Positions 45,137 to 52,054 of a DNA stretch of 64,000 bases are shown piece by piece; position 1 is the first letter of the stretch, and each line of letters starts with the position of its first letter. Under the pieces are notes generated by a model. It worked only from the letters and a program-made list of their open reading frames with translations. It searched no databases and was not told the origin of the DNA. The DNA comes from Acidobacteriota bacterium (lineage in GTDB: Bacteria > Acidobacteriota > Blastocatellia > Pyrinomonadales > Pyrinomonadaceae), in contig JAFDVJ010000054.1 of NCBI GenBank assembly GCA_018269075.1, forward strand, positions 17,507 through 81,506, read 5' to 3'. The position numbers were made by a program, and so were the translations under genes.

Positions 45137-46264
45137 ATGAACGGATTATTTAAAGGTTATTTGATGGGCGGTTTCGAATGCTCGACGCATCGCCGCCGCG
45201 ACGGAAAAAGACTCGACCTGATCGCCGCGACCCGGCACGACCGGTTCGCCGCGGCCGATTACGAAAGAATGATGCGGATCGGAATGCGGACGGCCCGCGA
45301 CGGCGTGCGCTGGCACCTGATCGAAACGGAGCCGTTCCGCTACGATTTTTCGAGTCTCGCCAGCCAGATCGAGGCCGCCCGCCGGACGGGCATCGAGCTG
45401 ATCTGGGACTTTTTTCATTACGGTTACCCGGACGATCTCGATCTTTACAGCCCCGATTTCGTCGAGCGGTTCGCCGCGTTCGCGCGCGCGACGGCCGAAT
45501 TTCTCGGCAGCGAGCTCGGGCCGGAGCTTTTGATCTGCCCGGTCAACGAGATCTCGTTCTTTTCGTGGGCGGCGGGCGAGGTCGGCGTCTTTCATCCGTT
45601 TTCCGTCGGCCGGGGCGACGAGCTGAAACGACAGCTCGTCCGGACGACGATCGCCGCGATCGACGCGATTCGCGAAGTCCGGCCGGCCGCGCGGTTCATC
45701 CAGACCGATCCGGCGATTCACGTGACGGCCCCGAAAAAAGCGACCGACCGCCAGCGGCGCGACGCCGAAGATTACCGGCGGGCGCAGTTTCACGCATTCG
45801 ATATGCTGACCGGCGTGCGCGAGCCGGAGCTCGGCGGCGGCCCCGAATATCTCGACATCGTCGGCCTCAACTACTATTTTCACAACCAGTGGCGCTTTCC
45901 GAGCCGCCGCAAGATCCCGCGCGGCCATCCCGAATACCGGCCGCTCCACGAGATCCTCGAAGAATATCGCCGGCGCTACGAACGGCCGCTCTTCATCGCC
46001 GAGACCGGGATCGAGGACGCGCCGCGCGCCGACTGGTTTCGGTACGTCTGCGAAGAGGTCCGGCGCGCCCGCGATTTTGGGACGCCGGTCGAGGGCATCT
46101 GTCTCTACCCGATCGTCAATCATCCGGGCTGGGCCGACAACCGTCATTGCCACAACGGTTTATGGGATTACTGCGACGACTCCGGCGAGCGCGAGGCGCA
46201 CCGGCCGCTGGCCGACGAGATCATTTTCCAGGCACGATGCTTCGCTCCCGAGCGATGCTTTTGA
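45137..46264 (+). CDS. GH1-like glycoside hydrolase, second copy
   Basis: 375 residues of a TIM-barrel fold related to family 1 enzymes. It opens GYLMGGFECSTHRRRDGKRL, and has ELLICPVNEISFFSW with a Glu at the acid/base position and RPLFIAETGIEDA with a Glu at the nucleophile position; also YLDIVGLNYYFHNQW. The pattern VNE/AETG suggests an active enzyme. An in-frame TTG nine bases upstream is possible; neither start has a good Shine-Dalgarno. It is divergent from the glycosyltransferase gene, with about 200 bases between. With glf and the GT gene it likely belongs to a surface polysaccharide system; the substrate is unknown. Confidence 0.8.
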   Translation: MNGLFKGYLMGGFECSTHRRRDGKRLDLIAATRHDRFAAADYERMMRIGMRTARDGVRWHLIETEPFRYDFSSLASQIEAARRTGIELIWDFFHYGYPDDLDLYSPDFVERFAAFARATAEFLGSELGPELLICPVNEISFFSWAAGEVGVFHPFSVGRGDELKRQLVRTTIAAIDAIREVRPAARFIQTDPAIHVTAPKKATDRQRRDAEDYRRAQFHAFDMLTGVREPELGGGPEYLDIVGLNYYFHNQWRFPSRRKIPRGHPEYRPLHEILEEYRRRYERPLFIAETGIEDAPRADWFRYVCEEVRRARDFGTPVEGICLYPIVNHPGWADNRHCHNGLWDYCDDSGEREAHRPLADEIIFQARCFAPERCF

Positions 46265-46441
46265 TCTTTATCTCCTGAAAAAATGGAGCGGCTGACGAAA
46301 CCTGTTGAAAAATATTATTCCCTGGTTGTTCGTCGTTCCGGGAGGCCGGCCGTTTTTTGTATCGTGGATTACAGAACGATCGGGCCGGTTGTTATGTAAT
46401 AAAAACTCGGTTAGAGAATAATTTTTATCAAGGGGGAAATT

Positions 46442-47119
46442 ATGGCAACAGAAGCTAAACAAAGTACGGAAAATATGCCTCAGAGCGGCCCGGCGACGGG
46501 AAATCAAACGCCGGGCGGCGCGGCGCCGGCCGGAAATCAGCCGGCGAGCGGGATGCCGCAGTCGGCCGGTCAATCGCAGACCGCCGGTCAGCCGCAAAGC
46601 GGTTCGACCGGAACGTCGAGTCAGCCGCAGACGAACCGGCCGGCCGGCAATACCGGCGGCGAAAATCAAACCGAAACGCTCAAACAAACGGGCACCGAGA
46701 TTCTCGGTCAGGTCCGGGAAAAAGCGACCGGTCTGATCGACGAGCAGAAAACCAATCTGACGAGCGGCCTGTCGAGCGTCGCGGACAGTCTCCGCAAAGT
46801 CGGCGACGAGCTGCGCGGCGACGATGAAAACAAAATCGGCCAGATGACGGCGCAGTACGGCGAACAGCTCGCGAAAGGCATCGAGAAAATCACGGATTAT
46901 TTCGAAAACGCCGATCTGCGCGACATCAAACGCGACGTCGAGGGCTTTGCGCGGCGGCAGCCGGCGCTGTTCATCGGCGGAGCGTTCGTGCTCGGGCTGC
47001 TCGCCGCGCGTTTTCTGAAGACTTCGACGCCCGGCGGCAGCGGCCGTCGCGGGCGCGCGAGGAACGGCCGCCGGTCAGAGATCGGCTCGGATTTCACCGA
47101 AGGAGTGCATCCGGTCTGA
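46442..47119 (+). CDS. Membrane-anchored low-complexity protein
   Basis: 225 residues. Residues 1-80 are low-complexity, rich in Gln, Gly, Ser, Pro and Asn (GNQTPGG, GMPQSAGQ), with no ordered fold. Residues about 80-175 look helical and amphipathic (LGQVREKATGLIDEQKTNLT, AQYGEQLAKGIEKITDYFEN). A membrane segment lies at about 177-197 (PALFIGGAFVLGLLAARFL), followed by an Arg-rich stretch. The start has agggggaaa. It is the first of three genes (with the holin-like and DUF3618 proteins), a set seen in many soil bacteria and thought to act on the cell envelope; the function is not established. Confidence 0.75.
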   Translation: MATEAKQSTENMPQSGPATGNQTPGGAAPAGNQPASGMPQSAGQSQTAGQPQSGSTGTSSQPQTNRPAGNTGGENQTETLKQTGTEILGQVREKATGLIDEQKTNLTSGLSSVADSLRKVGDELRGDDENKIGQMTAQYGEQLAKGIEKITDYFENADLRDIKRDVEGFARRQPALFIGGAFVLGLLAARFLKTSTPGGSGRRGRARNGRRSEIGSDFTEGVHPV

Positions 47120-47135
47120 TTAAAGGAGAACCATT

Positions 47136-47534
47136 ATGCCACAACAGCAAATCGTGAGAGACGAACGATCGATCGGCGACCTGTTCTCCGAGCTGGCCGG
47201 CGAAACGACGACGCTGATCCGTCAGGAAATCGCGCTCGCCCGGACCGAATTGACGCAGAAGGCCGTCACGACCGGCAAAAACGTCGGTTTTCTGGTGGTC
47301 GGCGGGGCGGTGGCCTATGCGGCGCTGCTGGCCGTGCTGGCGGCGGTCATCATCGGGCTCGGCAATTTCATTCCGCTCTGGCTGGCGGCGCTCGCCGTCG
47401 GACTGCTCGTCGGCGCGGCCGGCGCGCTGCTGATCTCGTCGGCGCTCAGCAGTCTGAAGAACACGAATCCCGCGCCGCGCCAGACGATCGAGACTTTGAA
47501 GGAGGACGCGCAATGGCTGAAGAAACAAATCTGA
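47136..47534 (+). CDS. Phage-holin-superfamily small membrane protein
   Basis: 132 residues matching the phage holin family often found in chromosomes next to DUF3618 proteins (Actino-type holin superfamily). A charged helix (about 10-45, RSIGDLFSELAGETTTLIRQ) precedes two membrane segments (about 50-75 and 80-102, FLVVGGAVAYAALLAVLAAV and LWLAALAVGLLVGAAGALL). No phage genes are near, so it is a chromosomal envelope protein, not a lysis gene. It overlaps the next gene by 22 bases, indicating translational coupling. Confidence 0.85.
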   Translation: MPQQQIVRDERSIGDLFSELAGETTTLIRQEIALARTELTQKAVTTGKNVGFLVVGGAVAYAALLAVLAAVIIGLGNFIPLWLAALAVGLLVGAAGALLISSALSSLKNTNPAPRQTIETLKEDAQWLKKQI

Positions 47535-48451
47535 CGGCGCCCGGCCGCCGCGAAAACGAGTCCGACGAATCGACGCCGTTGATCGAAACGGCCGCCGAAT
47601 CGACGGACGAAACCGAACAGATCCGCGAGCAGATCGAGGAAACGCGCGCCAAACTGGGCGAGACGATCGAGGCGATTCAGGAAAAGCTGAGCTTCGAAAA
47701 CATTTCCGAACAGGTCACCGAACAGGTCGCGGAACAGGTCTCGAATATTTACAGGACGGCCAGGGAAAGCGTTTACGACGCGACCGTCAAAAAGGCAGGA
47801 AAATTTATGCAGCAGATGAACGAAGAATTGAAAAAATCGAACTTTATCAAACAGATCGGCGCCCGACCGCTCCCGTTGTTTCTGATCGCGCTCGGGGCCG
47901 GGCTTTTATATTTCGACAGCAAAAAGGGCCGCGGCAGGGCGCCCGGCAACGGGCACAAGCCGCGCGCGCCGCGACTGTCGGGCGGAACGGGTGAAAACCG
48001 CTCGTCGATGCTGAAATCGGCGAAGGACTCGATTTCCGGCGCGGCCGGCTCGGCCTACGAAAGCGTCGGAAATATGGCCGGCTCGGCCTACGAAAGCGTC
48101 GGGAATATGGCCGGCTCGGCTTACGAAAGCGTGAGCGGGCTCGCCGACGACACGTGGAGAAAAGCGGGCGAGCTCGGCGGGCAGGTGCAGGAGAAATACG
48201 AGTATTATCTCGAGGAAAACCCGCTCGCGCTCGGCGCGGTCGCGCTCGCCGTCGGCGCGGCGGTCGGCTTCGCGATTCCGGCGACCGAGTACGAGAACGA
48301 GCTCGTCGGCGAAACCCGCGAAAACCTGATGGCGCGCGTCGGCGAAAAAGTCGGCGAAACGATCGACAAGGTCAAAACGATCGCCGATCAGGCCAAAAAC
48401 ACGGTCGCCGAAACCGTCACCGAAGAAGTCAAAAATCAGGGACTGGTCTAA
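47513..48451 (+). CDS. DUF3618-domain membrane protein with internal repeats
   Basis: 312 residues. Residues about 34-60 carry the DUF3618 signature (EQIREQIEETRAKLGETIEA), followed by a helix-rich part and a first membrane segment (about 122-136, PLPLFLIALGAGLLYF). Residues about 175-211 have three 11-residue repeats of the GSAYESVGNMA type, encoded by 33-bp repeats. A second membrane segment lies at about 239-260 (ALGAVALAVGAAVGFAIP), with a helical coiled C-terminus. The gene overlaps the holin-like gene. Together the three form an envelope-associated trio. Terminator follows directly. Confidence 0.85.
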   Translation: MAEETNLTAPGRRENESDESTPLIETAAESTDETEQIREQIEETRAKLGETIEAIQEKLSFENISEQVTEQVAEQVSNIYRTARESVYDATVKKAGKFMQQMNEELKKSNFIKQIGARPLPLFLIALGAGLLYFDSKKGRGRAPGNGHKPRAPRLSGGTGENRSSMLKSAKDSISGAAGSAYESVGNMAGSAYESVGNMAGSAYESVSGLADDTWRKAGELGGQVQEKYEYYLEENPLALGAVALAVGAAVGFAIPATEYENELVGETRENLMARVGEKVGETIDKVKTIADQAKNTVAETVTEEVKNQGLV

Positions 48452-48470
48452 CCCGTCCGAAACGAAAAAG

Positions 48471-48506
48471 AAAGCCGGCACGATCCTCGCGCCGGCTTTC
48501 TTTTTG
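48471..48506 (+). terminator. Rho-independent terminator after DUF3618 gene
   Basis: aaagccggc and gccggcttt pair across an 11-base loop and are followed by ctttttg. It lies 20 bases after the stop codon and also before the convergent cytochrome gene end. Confidence 0.85.
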
Positions 48507-48509
48507 TTT

Positions 48510-48538
48510 GCAAATCCGAAATCCGAAATCCGAAATCA
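48510..48538. repeat. GGATTTC heptad array running into a stop codon
   Basis: Three to four gaaatcc units end exactly at the stop codon (tca on this strand, 48536-48538) of the octaheme gene on the minus strand. The repeat therefore abuts the coding end without any spacer. Confidence 0.8.
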
Positions 48539-50200
48539 CTTGACTTTAATATAATCGCCCTTGTGGCATTCCGAACACTGGAAGCGCGAGATGTCGCCGA
48601 GATTGAGCGGATGCTTGAACGAACGGTCGCCCTGGTGACAGCTCGCGCATTGATACGTGTTCTTGTCGCCGAGGTTGACGGGATGCTTGTACTGCCCGTC
48701 GGCCGGCGTCAGGGTCGTACCGCCCGCGGTCTGATCGAGCGTCGTGTGGCAGATGTTGCAGTCGTTGCGGATCACCTTGCCGTCGTTGCTGAAATGCTGG
48801 CCGTCGTGACAGCGGAAGCAGCCCTGCGCGTTGTAATGGCCGATGTTGTTGTAATGCGACGACCAGTCGGTCTTCATTTCCGGGAAGAAATAGGTCGTGT
48901 AGATCCGCTGCAGCTCCTGCACGCCGGCGTCGATCGAGGCTTTTTTCGAGGTGTAGACGTCCGGGTAGTTCGTCTTGTAAAACGCGTCGAAGTTGGTCGC
49001 GATCGCGGCGAGCGCTTCCTCGGTCGTGCCGTACTGCTGCTTGAGCACCTCGACCGCCTGCATCTTGACGAACGGCAGCGAAATGTCGAGTTTTTTCGCG
49101 TCGAGCGACTGGTCGACGGCCTTGTTCGGCGAAAGATAAATATGCGTCGGGCGGCTGTGACAGTCGATGCAGTCCATCTTCCGTTTCTCGGACGTCGCGA
49201 CCTCGTCGCGCGGAAAGGTCGTATCGCGCGAGAAATACTCGGTCACGTTGCCGTTGGCGTCCTTCATCTGGACCCACGGAATGACCTGCCGGCGGTCGTC
49301 CGCGGCGACGAAGGTGATCTCGTTGCCGAGGTTCATATGCCAGTGGATGCCGGTCGCCTGACCGGTCTGCGGGTTGCCGCCGCCGACCTTGATGATCATC
49401 CGCGTCTGGTTGAGCGAGCTTTTCTCGTCGAATTCGTAATGGTTGAAAACGCGGAGCTGATCGCCGTAAAATTTCTCGGTCCAGTGGCATTTGGCGCAGG
49501 TTTCGTTGGCCGAGCGCATATTCCGGACGGGCGTTTCGATCGGCGTGTTGTAGGTGTTGGTGATGACGCGGTAGAGCTGCCGGACGCCGCCGAGCTTGGC
49601 CCGCACGTACGCCTCGCCGCCGCTGCCGACGTGACATTCGACGCAGCGGATCTGCGAGTGGGCCGAGGCCTTGTTGGCGATGAATTCCGGTTTCATCACC
49701 GTGTGGCAGAGCTGCCCGCAGAATTCGACCGACTCGGTAAACTCGAAGGCGCGATAGCTGCCGAAGGCGCTGATCATCAAAAAAATGAACGAACCGATCA
49801 GAAACGTCATAAACATCCGGCGGCGGCGCGGGCCGTTCAGATCGAGGATCGGATAGGCGGCGATCTGTTCGGGCGTCAGCTTGCGGCGGCGGCGGCGTTC
49901 GAGGAACATTCCGGCGAGGATCACGAAAATCCCGAACACCATCACGCCGGGCAGCATAATGTAGATCAGGATGCCGAGATACGGCTGATCGGACGAGCCC
50001 GTGATCTCGAGCGCAAACAAAAAGATGATGCTGATCAGGCTGGTGATGGCGATGACCGTGCCGATCAGACTGACGTAGTTGTGATATAAACTCGGGACTT
50101 TAACTTCCTTCCCTTTTTCTTCACCCGCGTTTTCGTTTTTTTCTTCGCGACCGCCGTCTTCCGGTTCTTCGGCCACGACGTTTTCCTTTTCTTCGTTCAT
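48536..50200 (-). CDS. NapC/NirT-like octaheme membrane cytochrome
   Basis: 554 residues. An acidic N-terminal 30 residues is followed by two or three membrane segments (about 42-66, 75-97 and 131-147). The hemes start with an unusual CX3CH (EFCGQLCHTVMKPEF) and go on to CVECH, CAKCH, CIDCH, CFRCH, CNICH, CASCH and CSECH, eight in all. AHSQIRCVECHVGSGGEAYV is the NapC/NirT family signature. Such proteins take electrons from quinol and give them to periplasmic cytochromes. The last four sites lie in a small C-terminal cluster. The start has no good Shine-Dalgarno. It is upstream of a cytochrome pair on the same strand but with a heptad-repeat gap. Confidence 0.88.
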   Translation of the reverse strand: MNEEKENVVAEEPEDGGREEKNENAGEEKGKEVKVPSLYHNYVSLIGTVIAITSLISIIFLFALEITGSSDQPYLGILIYIMLPGVMVFGIFVILAGMFLERRRRRKLTPEQIAAYPILDLNGPRRRRMFMTFLIGSFIFLMISAFGSYRAFEFTESVEFCGQLCHTVMKPEFIANKASAHSQIRCVECHVGSGGEAYVRAKLGGVRQLYRVITNTYNTPIETPVRNMRSANETCAKCHWTEKFYGDQLRVFNHYEFDEKSSLNQTRMIIKVGGGNPQTGQATGIHWHMNLGNEITFVAADDRRQVIPWVQMKDANGNVTEYFSRDTTFPRDEVATSEKRKMDCIDCHSRPTHIYLSPNKAVDQSLDAKKLDISLPFVKMQAVEVLKQQYGTTEEALAAIATNFDAFYKTNYPDVYTSKKASIDAGVQELQRIYTTYFFPEMKTDWSSHYNNIGHYNAQGCFRCHDGQHFSNDGKVIRNDCNICHTTLDQTAGGTTLTPADGQYKHPVNLGDKNTYQCASCHQGDRSFKHPLNLGDISRFQCSECHKGDYIKVK

Positions 50201-50216
50201 AAATTTCGAGGTCAGA

Positions 50217-50303
50217 TACTCGATTTGGGATGTCGGACGTCGGATGTCGGATTTGAAACCTGAAATAATTCATTCGACATCCGACATCCTAAATCCGACA
50301 TCG
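50217..50303. repeat. Inverted pair of GTCGGAT heptad arrays
   Basis: gatgtcg, gacgtcg and gatgtcg units at about 50224-50252 face gacatcc units at about 50275-50300, with a short gap. Both arms lie between the octaheme and diheme cytochrome genes, close to the diheme stop codon. Confidence 0.8.
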
Positions 50304-51047
50304 TTAGGTTTTCAACTTTCTCATATATTCGACCAGCGCGGCGGCCTGCGCCGCGGTCATTCCCTTGGCTTCGAAACCGGGCATACTGGGCGGTTTTTCG
50401 GTTTTTTTGCCTTTCAGGATGACGTCGATCTGAGCGGCGGCCGGCTTGGCCGGATCGAAAAATTTCTCGGCCTTCGGCGTGTGACAGGCCGCGCATTTGG
50501 TTTTGTAAACGCCGGCCGTTTCTTCTTCCGGAATCTGATTCGTGCCGGCGTTGGTGTTGGCGTTGGCGTTTACATTGGCGTTCGCATTCGCGTTGGCGTT
50601 CGCATTCGCGTTTGAAGTCGCGTTTGAAGTCGCGTTCGGACAGACGCACGTGTTCGCGTTGGCGTTCGTGTTGGCAGTCGTGTTGACGCTGACGTTCGGG
50701 TTGGCGTTCGTGCTGGCCGGCGCGCGGAGCGTCCGCATATAGATGACGAGTTCTTTGGCCTGTTCGGGCGTGATGCCTTTCGAGGCGTATTCCGGCATAT
50801 TGGGCGGTTTTTCGGCTTTTTTGCCTTTCAGAATGATGTCGGCGAGCTGATCGTCGGTTTTCGTCAGATCGAAATATTTTTCGGCTTTCGGGCTGTGACA
50901 CGAAGCGCACTTCGTTTTGTAAACGGTCGCCGGATCGTCGGCCGGACTCAGAACCGCGCTGAAGCTGCTGCTTTTATAACCGATCGCGGTAATCATCAAA
51001 ACCGCGAAAACGACGATGGCCAGTAATTTTATCCGATTGGTTTTCAT
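50304..51047 (-). CDS. Diheme cytochrome c, internally duplicated
   Basis: 247 residues with a signal peptide (about 1-28, LLAIVVFAVLMITAIGY) and two similar monoheme cytochrome c domains. The first is at about 40-108 (KTKCASCHSPKAEKYFD; axial Met region NMPEYASKG) and the second at about 177-246 (KTKCAACHTPKAEKFFD; SMPGFEAKG). They are joined by a low-complexity linker of Asn, Ala and Thr (about 112-170) with CVCP inside. The C-terminal ends of each domain have the VIYMRTL/VEYMRKL helix. It is a soluble periplasmic carrier. A strong ggagga lies upstream. The two halves resemble the monoheme proteins at 51255 and 60589, so all four copies derive from one gene. Confidence 0.88.
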   Translation of the reverse strand: MKTNRIKLLAIVVFAVLMITAIGYKSSSFSAVLSPADDPATVYKTKCASCHSPKAEKYFDLTKTDDQLADIILKGKKAEKPPNMPEYASKGITPEQAKELVIYMRTLRAPASTNANPNVSVNTTANTNANANTCVCPNATSNATSNANANANANANANVNANANTNAGTNQIPEEETAGVYKTKCAACHTPKAEKFFDPAKPAAAQIDVILKGKKTEKPPSMPGFEAKGMTAAQAAALVEYMRKLKT

Positions 51048-51153
51048 TGTTTTCCTCCGTCAAAATGACCTTTCACTACGGAGCCTTTTCTGATCAATCC
51101 AAACCTGCCCGGTAAACTACGCGAAAATCCCTGATCGGTTAAGATACAAAAGA

Positions 51154-51198
51154 CGCGCAGGGCGTTAAAAAGCGATCTTTTCAACGAAACCCTGCGCG
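51154..51198. other. Hairpin between small cytochrome genes
   Basis: cgcgcaggg and ccctgcgcg pair as a nine-base stem around a 27-base loop, without a clear T-run. It lies 57 bases beyond the stop of the monoheme gene (minus strand). It may be a weak terminator or processing structure. Confidence 0.35.
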
Positions 51199-51254
51199 AA
51201 TCTTTCGTCCCGGCGGGGAAAATTTATGGTCTATTCAAATAACTGGAAGGTTCC

Positions 51255-51602
51255 CTATTCAGCCGGCGGAGCGGTTCTTAAAGATTTCATATATTCGGCC
51301 AGCGCCTGCGCCTGTTCGGGCGTCATCGCCGGGGTCTTCGTCGCGAAGGCCGGCATTGAGGGCGGTTTTTCGGTTTTCTTGCCGTTCAGGATGATGTTCT
51401 TCTGATCCTCGATCGATTTCGACGGATCGTAGAATTTTTCCGCTTTGGCCGTATGACAGGCCTGGCATTTCGCTCTATAGACGTCGGCGGTGGTTTCCTG
51501 AACCACGCCGCCGGCCTGCGCCGGGCTGCCGATGCTGATGACGACGACCGCGAAAACCGCGAAAACTGCCGCTAACAAAACTTTGATTCGATTCTTAGTC
51601 AT
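51255..51602 (-). CDS. Monoheme cytochrome c, small periplasmic
   Basis: 115 residues with a signal peptide (about 1-30, AAVFAVFAVVVISIGSPAQA), one heme site RAKCQACHTAKAEKFYD, a likely Met ligand near SMPAFATK and the closing helix ALAEYMKSLR. It is a soluble one-heme carrier closely related in sequence to both halves of the diheme protein downstream and to the protein at 60589. The start has aggag. It is convergent in neither direction; upstream (51603-52054) a TGTGA-type site is shared with the divergent CbcL-like gene, so co-regulation is possible. Confidence 0.9.
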   Translation of the reverse strand: MTKNRIKVLLAAVFAVFAVVVISIGSPAQAGGVVQETTADVYRAKCQACHTAKAEKFYDPSKSIEDQKNIILNGKKTEKPPSMPAFATKTPAMTPEQAQALAEYMKSLRTAPPAE

Positions 51603-52054
51603 TTAATCTCCTATTAAAACTTGTCAATTCGACTTTTTATTTCCCTCCCAGGGCCGAAGAGGTTTCAGCCGAAACAATGGCAAAACTCGTGCCGCAGTCC
51701 GGGCGGCGAAATTATGACCGAAAATACTCCTAATCCTCGGACGGACGCGCGAAAATTGTTGGAAATTTCGCGACGGCGCGGAAATTTTCACAGTAAAAAT
51801 CCGGCGGGCCGCCCGATTTCGCCCGGCCGCGATCGCGGGCCGTCCCGGCCCCGGCCCGCGCCCGCGCCGAAATTTCGCCGCCGACGCCGATATTAGGCGG
51901 AATATTGTGATTCTAATCACAGTTTATCGGCGCGAAAAGATTTAAATTTAAAACGGTGCGGGAAACCAAAAAAGCGGTCGGCTTTTTGCGTTAAGAAAAT
52001 TAAAACCGGAAGATTCTTCAGGTTGAGACGAATCATCCCTTAACGAATAAAACA
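51603..52054. other. Divergent gap with CRP-type operator
   Basis: 452 bases between the monoheme gene (left) and the CbcL-like gene (right). The GC-rich part 51720-51890 has an Arg/Pro-rich open frame with no start signal. From 51895 it is AT-rich and contains the operator at 51906-51921. I see no other gene. Confidence 0.55.
51906..51921. promoter_or_regulatory. CRP-type operator upstream of CbcL-like gene 1
   Basis: TGTGA-TTCTAA-TCACA is a perfect CRP-type palindrome in an AT-rich setting, 133 bases before the start codon at 52055 and about 304 bases before the divergent monoheme gene. Confidence 0.85.

Noticed and set aside
47136-47534. Prophage remnant because of the holin-like protein
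   Set aside because: No endolysin, structural or integrase gene nearby; holin-superfamily proteins beside DUF3618 genes are common chromosomal genes.
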